From Dichotomicrobium thermohalophilum (GTDB lineage Bacteria; Pseudomonadota; Alphaproteobacteria; Rhizobiales; Rhodomicrobiaceae), in contig NZ_QXDF01000001.1 of the NCBI RefSeq assembly GCF_003550175.1, positions 124,001-188,000 on the forward strand: DNA of 64,000 nt, given 5' to 3'. Positions 44,731 through 54,706 of the stretch are shown here, one piece after another (position 1 is the stretch's first letter; each line of letters begins with the position of its first letter). Below the pieces are notes generated by a model. It ran no database searches. It was given only the letters and a program-made list of their open reading frames with translations, and was not told the DNA's origin. The translations under genes were made by a program, and so were the position numbers.

Positions 44731-46947
44731 TCAGTCTTTTGTCACATAGGACGGGAACCAGCCCTCGTGAAGATGGCGCAGTTCAGTCAGTGAGAGAGGT
44801 GCTTCCCCGGGAAGCGCCAACGCATCGCCCCCGATCCGGCCGATGGCTTGCGCCGACACGCCCGCCCTTTCGGCTTCGGCGCGGATGCTCTGCGCGGCGT
44901 CTTCGGACGCCGCCACGAGATAGCGCGCCTGATCCTCGCCGAACCAGAAGGCGTGGGCGGGAATGTCGAGTTCGCGCGTGTCGAGCGTCACGCCGAGTCC
45001 GCCAGCCAGCGCCATTTCCGCTACCGCGACCAGAACGCCGCCGTCCGCGACATCGTGCACCGTTTGGGTGGTACCGTCACTGATCAGCCCCCGCACCAGA
45101 TCGCCGGCGCGCTGTTCGGCATCGAGATCGACCGGCGGCGGCGCGCCGTCATAAGCGCCCGTGGCGTGCTCCTGATACAGCGACTGACCGAGGGCACCAC
45201 GGGTCTCGCCCAGCAGGATCAGCACCTCGTCGTCTGGTTTCAAGGCGATCGTCGCCATGCGCTCCAGATCGGGCAGCAGGCCTACGCCGCCGATTGCGGG
45301 CGTCGGCGGAATCGCCACGCCGTTCGTCTCGTTGTAGAGCGAGACGTTGCCCGACACGACCGGGAAGCTGAGCGCCTTCGCCGCCCGGCCCATGCCCGTG
45401 ACGCATCGGGCGATCTCGCCCATGATCTCGGGCCGTTCTGGATTACCGAAGTTCAGGCAATTGGTGATCGCCAGCGGCTGAGCACCTACGGCGGTGAGGT
45501 TGCGCCATGTCTCGGCAACGGCCTGCGCGCCGCCGGTTTCCGGGTCGGCGGCACAATAGCGCGGCGTGACATCGCAGGCGAGCGCCACGGCCTTGCGGCT
45601 CGACCAGTCGCCAACCCGTATGACCGCCGCGTCGCCGCCCGGCCGCTGGACGGTGTTGGTCATGACCATGTGGTCGTACTGCTCCCACACCCATCGGCGT
45701 GAGCACAGATGCGGACCCGCCATCAACGCCTTGAGCGCGCCAAGCAGGCTATCGGGCGCGGGCACGTCCGCCGCGCGGACTACGGCCGGGGCCTCGCGCG
45801 CCGTCCACGGACGCTGATACTCCGGGGCGCCGGCACTGAGCGCGCGGACGGGGATGTCCGCTTCCTGCGCGCCCTTGTGCCAGATCTCGATGCGCCCGCT
45901 CTCGGTCGTTTCGCCGATGACGGCGAAGTCCAGCCCCCATTTGCGGAAGATCGCCTCGGCCTTGTCGTCTGCGCCGGGACGCAGCACCATCAGCATGCGC
46001 TCCTGGCTCTCCGAGAGCATCATCTCGTAGGCGTTCATGCCGCTCTCGCGCTGCGGCACGCGGTCGAGATCGAGCCGGATGCCGACCCCACCCTTGTCCG
46101 CCATTTCGACGGAAGAGGACGTCAGCCCGGCCGCGCCCATGTCCTGAATGGCGATGATCGCGTCGCCTTCCATCAATTCGAGGCAGGCCTCGATCAGCAG
46201 CTTTTCGGTGAACGGGTCGCCGACCTGAACGGTCGGGCGCTTCTCCGCGCTGTCGTCGTCGAACTCCGCCGAGGCCATGGTCGCGCCGTGAATGCCGTCG
46301 CGCCCGGTCTTCGAGCCGACATACACGACTGAGTGTCCGGCACCGCGCGCGGCGGAATAGAAAATCTTGTCGGCGCGGGCGGTGCCGACGCACATCGCAT
46401 TGACGAGGATGTTGTTGTTGTAGCGCGCGTCAAAATTGACCTCGCCGCCAACGGTCGGGACGCCGGTGCAGTTGCCGTAACCGCCAATGCCCTCCACGAC
46501 GCCGGAGAGCAGGTGCCGCGTCTTCGGGTGTTCCGGCGCGCCAAAGCGCAATGCGTTCAGGTTGGCCACCGGCCGCGCGCCCATCGTGAACACATCGCGC
46601 ATGATGCCGCCCACGCCCGTCGCCGCACCCTGGTACGGCTCGATGAAGGATGGGTGGTTGTGGCTCTCCATCTTGAAGACGACCGCATCGCCGTCGCCAA
46701 TGTCGACCACCCCAGCATTCTCGCCCGGCCCTTGAATAACCTGCGGTCCCTCGGTGGGCAGCGTCTTGAGCCAGACGCGCGAGGATTTATAGGAGCAGTG
46801 CTCGGACCACATCACCGAAAAGATGCCGAGTTCTGTCGGCGTCGGCTGCCGGCCGAGAATTTCGACCATGCGCTCGGCCTCGTCCGGCTTGAGGCCATGC
46901 TCGGCGATCAGGTCCGGCGTGATCTCTTGTGAAGTGGTTGCGGTCAT
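44731..46947 (-). CDS. purL: Phosphoribosylformylglycinamidine synthase subunit PurL
   Basis: 738 aa small-type PurL, which needs separate PurS and PurQ (both present here). The PurM-like fold contains [17 protein letters not shown] at about 49-65, [21 protein letters not shown] with metal ligands at about 91-111, and the second half with [10 protein letters not shown]. It catalyses the ATP-dependent amidation of FGAR, the fourth step of purine synthesis. A 140-aa protein of unknown function and a 13-bp hairpin separate it from purQ. Confidence 0.97.
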   Translation of the reverse strand: MTATTSQEITPDLIAEHGLKPDEAERMVEILGRQPTPTELGIFSVMWSEHCSYKSSRVWLKTLPTEGPQVIQGPGENAGVVDIGDGDAVVFKMESHNHPSFIEPYQGAATGVGGIMRDVFTMGARPVANLNALRFGAPEHPKTRHLLSGVVEGIGGYGNCTGVPTVGGEVNFDARYNNNILVNAMCVGTARADKIFYSAARGAGHSVVYVGSKTGRDGIHGATMASAEFDDDSAEKRPTVQVGDPFTEKLLIEACLELMEGDAIIAIQDMGAAGLTSSSVEMADKGGVGIRLDLDRVPQRESGMNAYEMMLSESQERMLMVLRPGADDKAEAIFRKWGLDFAVIGETTESGRIEIWHKGAQEADIPVRALSAGAPEYQRPWTAREAPAVVRAADVPAPDSLLGALKALMAGPHLCSRRWVWEQYDHMVMTNTVQRPGGDAAVIRVGDWSSRKAVALACDVTPRYCAADPETGGAQAVAETWRNLTAVGAQPLAITNCLNFGNPERPEIMGEIARCVTGMGRAAKALSFPVVSGNVSLYNETNGVAIPPTPAIGGVGLLPDLERMATIALKPDDEVLILLGETRGALGQSLYQEHATGAYDGAPPPVDLDAEQRAGDLVRGLISDGTTQTVHDVADGGVLVAVAEMALAGGLGVTLDTRELDIPAHAFWFGEDQARYLVAASEDAAQSIRAEAERAGVSAQAIGRIGGDALALPGEAPLSLTELRHLHEGWFPSYVTKD

Positions 46948-46985
46948 CGGCAGACCGTTCCAACTTTGAAATGGCGCACAACACG

Positions 46986-47014
46986 TCGGCCCGCCTCATT
47001 GTGAGACGGGCCGA
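46986..47014. terminator. 13-bp hairpin between the acidic unknown gene and purL
   Basis: Arms TCGGCCCGCCTCA (46986-46998) and TGAGACGGGCCGA (47002-47014) pair over 13 bases with one G-T wobble on the transcript and a three-base loop. It is 39 bases upstream of purL. There is no T-tract on the minus strand after the stem, so attenuation or mRNA end protection is as likely as termination. Confidence 0.5.
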
Positions 47015-47037
47015 GAAAACGAAACCGCGGCGCGGGC

Positions 47038-47460
47038 TCAGGCCCCGGCGCCGCCTTCTTCCTGATCCAGTTCGTACTCGGCAACGCCCAACTTCAGGAC
47101 TTCGGGGATGTCTTCGAGGAATTCCGCCTCGTCGAAATACTCGACGTAAGCCGGGAAATATCCGAGGTCCTCGTCATCATCGTCGTCCATGACATCCTCA
47201 TCGGTCGCGATTGCACGGAAGGTGATGCTGCCGTCCTCGTTGACCGTGATCGCCGCCAGGTCTTCCTTCGTGCCCGTGTGCTTCACGGTCAGGCTGTAGC
47301 TGCCCGGCGTCTCGTTGAGCGCGAATTCCAGCCGGCGGCTGCTTATTTTGTTCTGCAACTTGCTGACGAGGGTGGCGACAGCCTCGGCACGCTGAGCGGG
47401 CTCGAGCTGGTTGGTGCGCAGTTCTTCTTTCAGCTTGTCAACTTGTTCGTCAAAGCTCAT
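47038..47460 (-). CDS. Acidic protein of unknown function between purQ and purL
   Basis: 140 aa, strongly acidic with an Asp-rich run near residues 88-96 and a Glu-rich end. The N-terminal 40 residues look helical (DEQVDKLKEELRTNQLEPAQ), the middle has alternating beta-like residues with two Asp-rich turns, and the protein ends with EEGGAGA. No signal peptide or membrane helix. No family is recognised. Its place within the pur genes is probably co-transcription only. Confidence 0.65.
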   Translation of the reverse strand: MSFDEQVDKLKEELRTNQLEPAQRAEAVATLVSKLQNKISSRRLEFALNETPGSYSLTVKHTGTKEDLAAITVNEDGSITFRAIATDEDVMDDDDDEDLGYFPAYVEYFDEAEFLEDIPEVLKLGVAEYELDQEEGGAGA

Positions 47461-47483
47461 GGCCCGCCTCTCAAGGGTTGTCT

Positions 47484-48206
47484 CTATACGTGAATCGCAT
47501 GGTCCGCGCCAGCCCGGCCTGTTAGCGTTTCGGCCAGCGCGCGGAACATGGGGAAGCCATCGGTGCCGCCGAGCACCGGGTCAGCCAGCCGCTCAGGGTG
47601 GGGCATCAGCCCGAGAACGCGGCCATCTGCGCTGCAAATACCGGCGATGTTGTCCTGCGAGCCGTTCGGGTTCGCGGCGGCCGTGACGTTGCCGTCCGCA
47701 TCGCAATAACGGAAGATGACGCGTCCTTCGCCCTCCAGCATCCGCAGCGTGGCGGGGTCGGCGAAATAGTTGCCGTCGTGATGCGCCACAGGGAAACGGA
47801 CGACCTGCCCGGCACGATATGGCCGCGTGTACAGGGTCTCCGTGGACTCGACGCGCAGATATACGTCCTTGCAGATGAATTTCAGCGAGGCGTTGCGCAT
47901 CAGCGCGCCGGGCAGCAGCCCCGTCTCGGTCAGGATCTGGAAGCCGTTGCAGATGCCGAGCACCGGCACGCCGTCTCGCGCCCGCTCCACGACCGCCCGC
48001 ATGATCGGCGAATGCGCGGCCATCGCGCCGGCGCGCAGATAATCGCCGTAGGAGAAGCCGCCGGGCAGCACGATCAGATCGCTTGGGGGAAGCTCCGTCT
48101 CGCCATGCCAGACCATCCGCGGCGGGCGGCCGGAGGCGGCTTCCAGCGCGCGGGCCACGTCGCGGTCACAGTTCGAGCCGGGGAAGACGATCACGCTGGC
48201 GTTCAT
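47484..48206 (-). CDS. purQ: Phosphoribosylformylglycinamidine synthase subunit PurQ
   Basis: 240 aa class I glutaminase that feeds ammonia to PurL. The nucleophile Cys is in [13 protein letters not shown] and the His-x-Glu pair in LMPHPERL; the N-terminus reads [12 protein letters not shown]. The start (48206) overlaps the purS stop by four bases (ATGA), showing translational coupling. Confidence 0.97.
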   Translation of the reverse strand: MNASVIVFPGSNCDRDVARALEAASGRPPRMVWHGETELPPSDLIVLPGGFSYGDYLRAGAMAAHSPIMRAVVERARDGVPVLGICNGFQILTETGLLPGALMRNASLKFICKDVYLRVESTETLYTRPYRAGQVVRFPVAHHDGNYFADPATLRMLEGEGRVIFRYCDADGNVTAAANPNGSQDNIAGICSADGRVLGLMPHPERLADPVLGGTDGFPMFRALAETLTGRAGADHAIHV

Positions 48207-48454
48207 GCCTGCTCCAGCTCAAAACGGTAGGTCTCGATGACGGTGTTTGCGAGCAGCTCTTCGCACATGCGCTCGACATCCTGGCGGGCCTGCGCTTCGT
48301 CGGGCGCGTCGAGCTTGACTTCGAGGTATTTGCCCTGGCGCACATCCTCGACGCCGGAAAAGCCAAGTGAGTCCAGCGCGCCCGCGATCGCCTTGCCCTG
48401 AGGATCGAGCACGCCGGACTTCAGCGTAACCCAGATCCGCGCTGTCATGGCCAT
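48203..48454 (-). CDS. purS: Phosphoribosylformylglycinamidine synthase subunit PurS
   Basis: 83 aa. The small alpha/beta fold with an early [22 protein letters not shown] segment and a [12 protein letters not shown] strand is that of PurS, which bridges PurL and PurQ in the complex. AGGAGG precedes the ATG at 48454; an ATG two codons later is the alternative. Confidence 0.95.
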   Translation of the reverse strand: MAMTARIWVTLKSGVLDPQGKAIAGALDSLGFSGVEDVRQGKYLEVKLDAPDEAQARQDVERMCEELLANTVIETYRFELEQA

Positions 48455-48489
48455 GCGCCCCTCCTGCGGTGAACCTGCGCTCGTGGTAC

Positions 48490-49260
48490 TCAACTCGACC
48501 GGACGAGTATCGGCCCCTGGTGCTTGCCCTGCTCGTTCTCCACAAGAATGCCCAGACGCCGCGCGACTTCCTGATAGGCCTCGATCAAGTCGCCGAGGTC
48601 GCGGCGGAAGCGGTCCTTGTCCAGCTTCTCCTGGCTCTGAATGTCCCACAGGCGGCAACCGTCCGGGCTGATCTCATCGGCCACGATCAGGCGCACCATG
48701 TCGTTGTCGTACTGGCGGCCGAACTCCAGCTTGAAGTCCACCAACCGGATGCCGACGCCGAGGAACAGGCCGCTCAGGAAGTCATTCACCCGCTGGGTCA
48801 TGGAGATCATGTCGTCGATCTCCTGCGGCGTGGCCCAGCCAAAGGCGGTGATGTGCTCCTCCGTGACCATCGGGTCGTTCAGCTCGTCCGCCTTGTAGTA
48901 GAACTCTATGATCGACCGCGGCAGTGGCGTGCCTTCCTCCAGCCCAAGGCGCTTGCAGATCGAACCGGCGGCGACGTTGCGCACCACCACCTCGACGGGC
49001 ACGATCTCGACCGAGCGCACAAGCTGCTCGCGCATGTTCAGCCGGCGGATGAAATGCGTCGGGATGCCGATCGCTTCGAGATTCGTGAACATGTACTCGG
49101 AGATGCGGTTGTTCAGCACCCCCTTGCCCTCGATCAGCGCGTGTTTCTGGTTGTTGAAGGCGGTCGCGTCGTCCTTGAAGTGCTGGATCAGCGTGCCGGG
49201 TTCCGGGCCTTCATAGAGGATTTTCGCCTTGCCCTCATAGATGCGGCGGCGGCGGTTCAT
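48490..49260 (-). CDS. purC: Phosphoribosylaminoimidazole-succinocarboxamide synthase
   Basis: 256 aa. SAICAR synthetase motifs are [11 protein letters not shown] at the N-terminus, [13 protein letters not shown], the central [17 protein letters not shown] and [10 protein letters not shown] with [12 protein letters not shown] near the C-terminus. It joins aspartate to CAIR in purine synthesis. The gene is the first of the purC-S-Q-unknown-purL stretch on the minus strand. Upstream 275 bases lead to the divergent DUF1476 gene. Confidence 0.96.
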   Translation of the reverse strand: MNRRRRIYEGKAKILYEGPEPGTLIQHFKDDATAFNNQKHALIEGKGVLNNRISEYMFTNLEAIGIPTHFIRRLNMREQLVRSVEIVPVEVVVRNVAAGSICKRLGLEEGTPLPRSIIEFYYKADELNDPMVTEEHITAFGWATPQEIDDMISMTQRVNDFLSGLFLGVGIRLVDFKLEFGRQYDNDMVRLIVADEISPDGCRLWDIQSQEKLDKDRFRRDLGDLIEAYQEVARRLGILVENEQGKHQGPILVRSS

Positions 49261-49535
49261 GGTCGTGATCCTTGTTGGGTGCCGTTCGGGAAAAACAAAT
49301 GGCGGCGCTGCGAGGGCGGCGCGCCGTCCTATCGAAGCCCGTGACATGCGCGGCGCGCGTCACGCGCGCGAGCAATCTGCGCGGGATCGTACTCTAGCTA
49401 GATCGGGAAGACAACGCCGTTGTCAAGCGTGGAAGGGCGGCGCTGGCGGAATTGATTTGCGCGCGGCCGCGCGTTATCTCACCATCAGGAAAGCGTCCCG
49501 CACCCGCGGCGGACCGGCTGAATCGGGAGATATGG

Positions 49536-49862
49536 ATGAGTTCATTTGACGATCGCGAGCAGGCATTCGAGCGCAAATTCGCCCATGACGAGGAGCTGCG
49601 GTTCCGCGCGATGGCCCGGCGCAACAAGCTGCTCGGGCTGTGGGCCGCGGAGAAGATGGGCATCACCGGCGACGACGCCGAGGTCTACGCCAAGGAAGTC
49701 GTGAAGGCGGATTTCGAGGAGAAGGGCGACGAAGACGTGTTCCGCAAGATCCGCCGGGACTTCGACGAGAAGGGCGTGGACCAGTCCGACCACCAGATCC
49801 GGCGCACGATGGTCGAACTGCTGGATGAGGCCGTGCAGCAGATCGAATCCGAGCGCGAGTAG
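49536..49862 (+). CDS. F1-ATPase inhibitor subunit zeta (DUF1476)
   Basis: 108 aa, highly charged and helical. FDDREQAFERKFAHDEELRFRA at the N-terminus and the DVFRKIRRDFDEKG region match the DUF1476 family, the alphaproteobacterial zeta protein that blocks ATP hydrolysis by the canonical F1. The N-terminal helix inserts into F1 in Paracoccus. The start at 49536 follows GGGAGA; an overlapping ATG at 49532 is out of frame. The position between purC and purB is typical for Rhizobiales. The window's own ATPase operon is N-type, so the target is probably elsewhere. Confidence 0.88.
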   Translation: MSSFDDREQAFERKFAHDEELRFRAMARRNKLLGLWAAEKMGITGDDAEVYAKEVVKADFEEKGDEDVFRKIRRDFDEKGVDQSDHQIRRTMVELLDEAVQQIESERE

Positions 49863-49881
49863 CGCGGCCACCGAGGGTATT

Positions 49882-49989
49882 GGTCATTGCGAGCGTAGCG
49901 GAGCCGAAGGCCGGCGCGAAGCGACGAAGCAATCCAGCCCGATACGCTTCACGCTGGGTTGCTTCGGCCCTCTGGGCCTCGCAATGACC
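49882..49989. repeat. 108-bp imperfect palindromic repeat element
   Basis: Terminal arms GGTCATTGCGAG (49882-49893) and CTCGCAATGACC (49978-49989) are perfect, and the interior includes a GAAGCAATCCAG/CTGGGTTGCTTC partner pair, giving a long self-complementary element. Such TCATTGCGAG palindromes occur as dispersed intergenic repeats in many bacteria. It fills the space between the convergent DUF1476 and purB genes. Confidence 0.75.
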
Positions 49990-50005
49990 TAGAGTGAAGT
50001 TCGCC

Positions 50006-51304
50006 TCACGCCTCGCCGAAAACGCGGGCGAAAATCGTATCCACATGCGCGAGGTGGTGATCGAGGCTGAACAGGTCGTCGATCATCTCGGGCGGCAGAA
50101 CCGCCGTCACCTCCGCATCCGCTAGCAGATTGTCCTTGAAACCGCCCTCGCCGTGCCAGGCGCGCATCGCGTTGCGCTGCACCATCCGGTAGGCGTCATC
50201 GCGGGCCGCACCTGCTTTTGTCAGCGCCAGCAGCACCTGCTGCGAATAGACCAGCCCGCCCGTTGCCTCCAGGTTTTGGCGCATCCGCTCGGGATAGACC
50301 ACCAGCCCGTCGATCACGCCGGTCAGCCGCGTCAGCGCGAAGTCGAGCGTCACCGTCGCGTCCGGGCCGATCATGCGCTCGACAGAGGAATGGGAGATGT
50401 CCCGCTCGTGCCACAGTGCCACATCCTCCATCGCCGGCGTCACGTAGCCGCGCACAACCCGCGCTAGCCCCGTCAGGTTCTCGGTCAGCACGGGGTTGCG
50501 CTTGTGCGGCATGGCCGATGAGCCTTTCTGGCCGCTGGCGAAATATTCCTCCGCCTCGCCGACCTCGGTGCGCTGCAAGTGGCGGATTTCGGTGGCCAGC
50601 CGCTCGACCGAGCTGGCGATCACACCGAGCGTGGCGAAGAACATCGCGTGGCGGTCGCGCGGGATCACTTGCGTTGAGATCGGCTCGGGCGTCAGGCCCA
50701 GCTTCTGCGCGACGCGCTCCTCCACCTGCGGGTCGATATTGGCGAAGGTGCCGACCGCGCCCGAGATCGCGCAGGTCGCCACATCGGCGCGCGCGGCCTC
50801 CAGCCGGGTCCGGGCGCGGGAGAACTCGGCATAGGCCTGTGCCATCTTCAGGCCGAAGGTGGTCGGCTCGGCATGGATGCCGTGGCTTCGGCCGATGCAC
50901 GGCGTCATCTTGTGCTCGAAGGCGCGCCGGCGCAGCGCATCGAGCAGCCCGTCGAGATCGGCGAGCAGCAGGTCCGCCGCGCGGGTGAGTTGGACCGCCA
51001 GGCAGGTGTCGAGCACATCCGAGGAGGTCAGCCCCTGATGCACGAAGCGCGCCTCCGGCCCGACATGCTCGGCGAGGCTGGTGAGGAACGCGATCACGTC
51101 GTGGCGCACCTCGCGCTCCACCTCGTCGATCCGCGCGACATCGAAGCCGCCGCGCTCGCGCACGGCCTTCGCCGCCTCTTCCGGCACGATGCCAAGCTCG
51201 GCCATCGCTTCGGTGGCGGCGGTCTCGATCTCCAGCCAGATCTGATAGCGCGTCTCGGGCGACCACAGGGCCGCCATCTCGGGGCGGGAATAGCGCGGGA
51301 TCAT
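50006..51304 (-). CDS. purB: Adenylosuccinate lyase
   Basis: 432 aa of the fumarase/aspartase superfamily, with the signature [15 protein letters not shown] near residue 260, the [18 protein letters not shown] region and [10 protein letters not shown] with catalytic His. It catalyses two fumarate-releasing steps in purine synthesis. A 64-base gap separates it from the P1 peptidase gene upstream on the same strand. Confidence 0.97.
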   Translation of the reverse strand: MIPRYSRPEMAALWSPETRYQIWLEIETAATEAMAELGIVPEEAAKAVRERGGFDVARIDEVEREVRHDVIAFLTSLAEHVGPEARFVHQGLTSSDVLDTCLAVQLTRAADLLLADLDGLLDALRRRAFEHKMTPCIGRSHGIHAEPTTFGLKMAQAYAEFSRARTRLEAARADVATCAISGAVGTFANIDPQVEERVAQKLGLTPEPISTQVIPRDRHAMFFATLGVIASSVERLATEIRHLQRTEVGEAEEYFASGQKGSSAMPHKRNPVLTENLTGLARVVRGYVTPAMEDVALWHERDISHSSVERMIGPDATVTLDFALTRLTGVIDGLVVYPERMRQNLEATGGLVYSQQVLLALTKAGAARDDAYRMVQRNAMRAWHGEGGFKDNLLADAEVTAVLPPEMIDDLFSLDHHLAHVDTIFARVFGEA

Positions 51305-51368
51305 TCAATTACCTCGGAAATATGGATTTGCCGACGCTGATAGCGCAGCGCGCGGCGGGGCGCAAATG

Positions 51369-52379
51369 TCAGGCCGGTGCATAAACATCGCGGTAGGCGG
51401 GCGGGCCGTCGCCGCCGGGGAACGCCGCCGCCTCATAGACCGCGCGCGCGACCGCCCGCGCCAGCACATTCGCCGCGAGCGCGCCAAGCTCGGCCAGCGC
51501 GAACACCGGCTCCACCGCCGGCCCGCGCGCCGTGGACAGCGCGAAGACGATATCCCCGTCCAGCGGCGTGTGCACCGGATAGATCGACCGCGCCAGCCCC
51601 GTCTGCGCCATGATCGCGAGGCGCTTGAGCGCCAGCTTGTCGAGATCGGCGTCGGTCGCCACCACCGCCAGCGTCGTGTTCGCGTCGGCGCGCGCGCCCG
51701 CCTTCGTGCGCGGCTCAAGCGCGTCCGGCGGCATCGCCTGTGGCCAGCCGCGACCGCCAAACTCCGCCCCGATCTCGAACGGCGCGGCCCAGAAATGCGG
51801 CGTTGCGCCCACCGTCACGTTTCCGGCCGCGTTCACCACCGCCAGCGCGCCCAGCGTCACCCCGTCCGCCGTCACCGCCGAGGCACTGCCCAGCCCGCCC
51901 TTCAGCCGCTCGGTCGTCGCACCGTAGCCCGCGCCCGCGCTGCCGAGCGTCACTTCCGCCCCCGCGCTCTCGCACGCCGCGTAGGCCATGTCGCGATACG
52001 GCGGGAAGCGGCCCCAGTCCTTGTCGCCGCCATTGAGCAGATCGAACAGGATCGCCTGCGGCACGATCGGCACCCGCGCCGGACCGACGGCGAAGCCCGC
52101 GCCGCGCTCGCGCAGCCAGGCCTGCGCGCCGGTCGCCGCGTCCAGCCCGAAGGCCGAGCCGCCCGACAGCACGACCGCATGAAGCTCGCCCGCGACGCCC
52201 TCCGGCATCAGCGCGTGGGTGTCGCGGGTGCCCGGTCCGCCACCGCGAATATCCACCGCGCCACGCAAGCTGCCCTCGCCGAGCACGACTGTCACGCCGG
52301 AGCGCAGGCGCGCGTCCTCCGCGCTGCCCACCCGCAGCCCTGGCACATCGGTAATCAGATTGCGCGCGCCCGGCGTCAT
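51369..52379 (-). CDS. P1-family peptidase (DmpA/NylC-like Ntn hydrolase)
   Basis: 336 aa. The N-terminal part has NLITDVPGLRVG and AVVLSGGSAFGLDAATG, typical of the L-aminopeptidase DmpA/endo-type NylC family, which self-cleaves to expose a catalytic Ser or Thr. The probable cleavage region is ADANTTLAVVATDA near residue 240, with Thr available as nucleophile, and the following strand AVVATDADLDK is conserved. Substrate unknown: D-aminopeptidase, beta-peptide or oligoamide activities all occur in the family. Confidence 0.87.
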   Translation of the reverse strand: MTPGARNLITDVPGLRVGSAEDARLRSGVTVVLGEGSLRGAVDIRGGGPGTRDTHALMPEGVAGELHAVVLSGGSAFGLDAATGAQAWLRERGAGFAVGPARVPIVPQAILFDLLNGGDKDWGRFPPYRDMAYAACESAGAEVTLGSAGAGYGATTERLKGGLGSASAVTADGVTLGALAVVNAAGNVTVGATPHFWAAPFEIGAEFGGRGWPQAMPPDALEPRTKAGARADANTTLAVVATDADLDKLALKRLAIMAQTGLARSIYPVHTPLDGDIVFALSTARGPAVEPVFALAELGALAANVLARAVARAVYEAAAFPGGDGPPAYRDVYAPA

Positions 52380-52483
52380 CCGGCCTCCATTGGGCTCACC
52401 CAGGGAAAGTCAAAGGGTTGCCAGATGCACGCCAAACGCGCAACACTGCCCGACAAGCGCCAACACCGTAGCGAGAGGCACGC

Positions 52484-52726
52484 ATGAACGCCGACGAGTT
52501 CGAGGCCGAAATCTCCTATCTGCTCAACCAGATGGAACACCAGCCGGAAGACCGGTACGAGCTGTATCTCCAGCTTCAGGAGCGCATCCATGAGATGCAG
52601 GCCTACGGCATGCCGATCCCCGAAGACCTCCAGCGCTTCGTCCGCGACCTCGAACGCGAGTTCACCCAGGGCGCCGAACTCGGCGAGGAGGGCGAAGGCG
52701 ATGGCGGCGGCGACGGCGGGGGCTAA
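52484..52726 (+). CDS. Small acidic protein with Gly-Asp-rich tail, unknown
   Basis: 80 aa, acidic, helical for residues 1-58, ending in a run of Gly with Glu and Asp. It starts 28 bases after GAGAGG; the near site is weak, but codon usage follows the neighbours and it fills the gap upstream of GH15. It is divergent from the P1 peptidase. No family recognised. Confidence 0.6.
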   Translation: MNADEFEAEISYLLNQMEHQPEDRYELYLQLQERIHEMQAYGMPIPEDLQRFVRDLEREFTQGAELGEEGEGDGGGDGGG

Positions 52727-52921
52727 AACCCTTCCGTCGAAAATCTCATCTTTGAACAGCTGCAATTAACCTCTCGCGGCCTCCGCGTTGCGTCTCTCAG
52801 GCAGACTTGATAAGCGATTGCCGCGCGGCGATTAATCCGCGCGCCCCGCTCATGCGTCTATCCAGGTAAAACCTGCGGCCATCTGGCTGCGCTGAGAAAG
52901 TCCCCACCCAAGGAGTCCGTC

Positions 52922-54706
52922 TTGAGCAGCCTGAACCTTGGCGCCATCGGCAATTGCAGCTTTGGCGCCCTCATCGACCAGGACGCGCGGATCGTCTGGT
53001 GCTGCCTGCCCCGCTTTGACGGCGACCCTGTTTTCCATTCGCTGCTCGGCGGGCCGAAAGATGCGCCCGAGGGCGGGATGTTCGACATCGAGCTGGTGGA
53101 TCAGCGCGCGTGGAGCCAGAGCTACGACCAGAATACCGCCATTCTGCGCACGCGGCTCGAATCGCCCACCGGCGCGATCGAGATTGTCGATTTTGCCCCA
53201 CGCTTCGAGACCCGGGGGCGCCTGTTCCGGCCGAACATGCTGGTGCGCCGTGTGGTGCCGGTCAGCGGCAGTCCGCGCATCCGCGTATGCCTGCGCCCGC
53301 GGTTCAACTATGGCGCGATCGCGCCGGACATCACTTTCGGCTCGAACCACATCCGCTACGTGGGCCCGGACTTCACGCTGCGCCTGACCACCGACGCGCC
53401 GGTCGACTACGTGCGCGACGAGACAACCTTCATCATCGAAGAAACGCTCAACTTCATGCTCGGGCCGGACGAGACGCTGGAAGGCGGTATCGGCTCGACC
53501 GCACGCGAGTTCGAGGAGCGCACGGCACAGTATTGGCGCGGCTGGGTGCGCACGCTCGGCATCCCGTATGAATGGCAGGACGCCGTGATCCGTGCGGCGA
53601 TCACGCTGAAGCTTTGCACCTATGAACCGACCGGCGCAATCATCGCGGCCATGACCACCAGCATTCCGGAAAGCCCGCATTCGGGCCGCAACTGGGATTA
53701 TCGGTTCTGCTGGCTGCGCGATGCGTTCTTCGTCGTCCGCGCGCTGAACACACTGTCGGCGATGAACACGCTGGAAGACTATTTTCGCTGGCTGCAGAAC
53801 GTCGTCAGCACGACGAACAGCAATCACTTGCAGCCGGTTTTCGGCGTCGGGCTGGAGAGCAAGCTGTCGGAGCGCATCGTCGATACGCTGCCCGGCTACC
53901 GCGACATGCCGCCCGTGCGCGTCGGTAATCAGGCCTACGAGCATTTCCAATATGACGTTTACGGCAATGTCGTACTGGGCGCGTCGCAGGCGTTTCTCGA
54001 CGCGCGGCTTTACCGCCAGGCCGGCATCGAGGACTTCCACCGGCTCGAGCACGCGGGCGAACAGGCCTTCCGCCTCTACAACGAACCCGACGCCGGCATG
54101 TGGGAGCTGCGCTCGCGCGCCCGCGTCCACACCTCCTCCAGCCTGATGTGCTGGGCCGCCTGCGACCGGCTGGGCAAGATCGCGCGGGCGCTGGGCGAAG
54201 GCGAACGCGGCCGCTACTGGGAGGAGCGCGCGACGATCATCAAGAATGCAATCCTTGAAAATGCCTGGAACGAAGAGCGCGGTGCATTCGTTGAAAGTTT
54301 CGGGGGCCGGGACCTCGACGCCAGCGTGCTTCTCATGGGTGAAGTGGGTTTCATTGATCCTCGCGATCCGCGCTTCATTTCCACGGTCGAGCAGTTGGAA
54401 AATGTCCTTGGAGACGGTCCGCACATGCGCCGATACGAGGCGCCGGATGATTTTGGCCGTCCGGAAACCGCATTCAATATTTGCGCGTTCTGGCGACTGG
54501 ATGCTCTTGCCCGGATCGGGCGGACTGAACAGGCCCGAGAGATTTTCGAAACGCTTCTGGCCAGCCGCAATCACCTTGGGCTACTCTCGGAAGACGTCGA
54601 TCCCCAGACCGGTGAACTCTGGGGGAACTTCCCCCAGACATATTCGATGGTCGGAATCATCAACGGCGCGACCCGGCTGTCGCGCTCATGGGAGAGCGTC
54701 TTATGA
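52922..54706 (+). CDS. Glycoside hydrolase family 15 (glucoamylase/trehalase-like)
   Basis: 594 aa. The N-terminal beta-sandwich begins LGAIGNCSFGALIDQDARIVWCCLPRFDGDPVF, and the (alpha/alpha)6 barrel (about 225-585) contains GRNWDYRFCWLRDAF, the candidate catalytic Glu region GMWELRSRARVHTSSSLMCW and the second-half FNICAFWRLDALA. This is the typical bacterial GH15 architecture; trehalose, maltose or oligosaccharide hydrolysis are all possible. The neighbouring otsA and glucokinase genes favour trehalose. Start is TTG 52922 behind AAGGAG; the stop overlaps otsA by four bases. Confidence 0.88.
   Translation: MSSLNLGAIGNCSFGALIDQDARIVWCCLPRFDGDPVFHSLLGGPKDAPEGGMFDIELVDQRAWSQSYDQNTAILRTRLESPTGAIEIVDFAPRFETRGRLFRPNMLVRRVVPVSGSPRIRVCLRPRFNYGAIAPDITFGSNHIRYVGPDFTLRLTTDAPVDYVRDETTFIIEETLNFMLGPDETLEGGIGSTAREFEERTAQYWRGWVRTLGIPYEWQDAVIRAAITLKLCTYEPTGAIIAAMTTSIPESPHSGRNWDYRFCWLRDAFFVVRALNTLSAMNTLEDYFRWLQNVVSTTNSNHLQPVFGVGLESKLSERIVDTLPGYRDMPPVRVGNQAYEHFQYDVYGNVVLGASQAFLDARLYRQAGIEDFHRLEHAGEQAFRLYNEPDAGMWELRSRARVHTSSSLMCWAACDRLGKIARALGEGERGRYWEERATIIKNAILENAWNEERGAFVESFGGRDLDASVLLMGEVGFIDPRDPRFISTVEQLENVLGDGPHMRRYEAPDDFGRPETAFNICAFWRLDALARIGRTEQAREIFETLLASRNHLGLLSEDVDPQTGELWGNFPQTYSMVGIINGATRLSRSWESVL

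Noticed and set aside
52850-54574. 574-codon open frame antisense to GH15
   Set aside because: The GH15 frame has family motifs and overlaps otsA properly; the antisense one has none.
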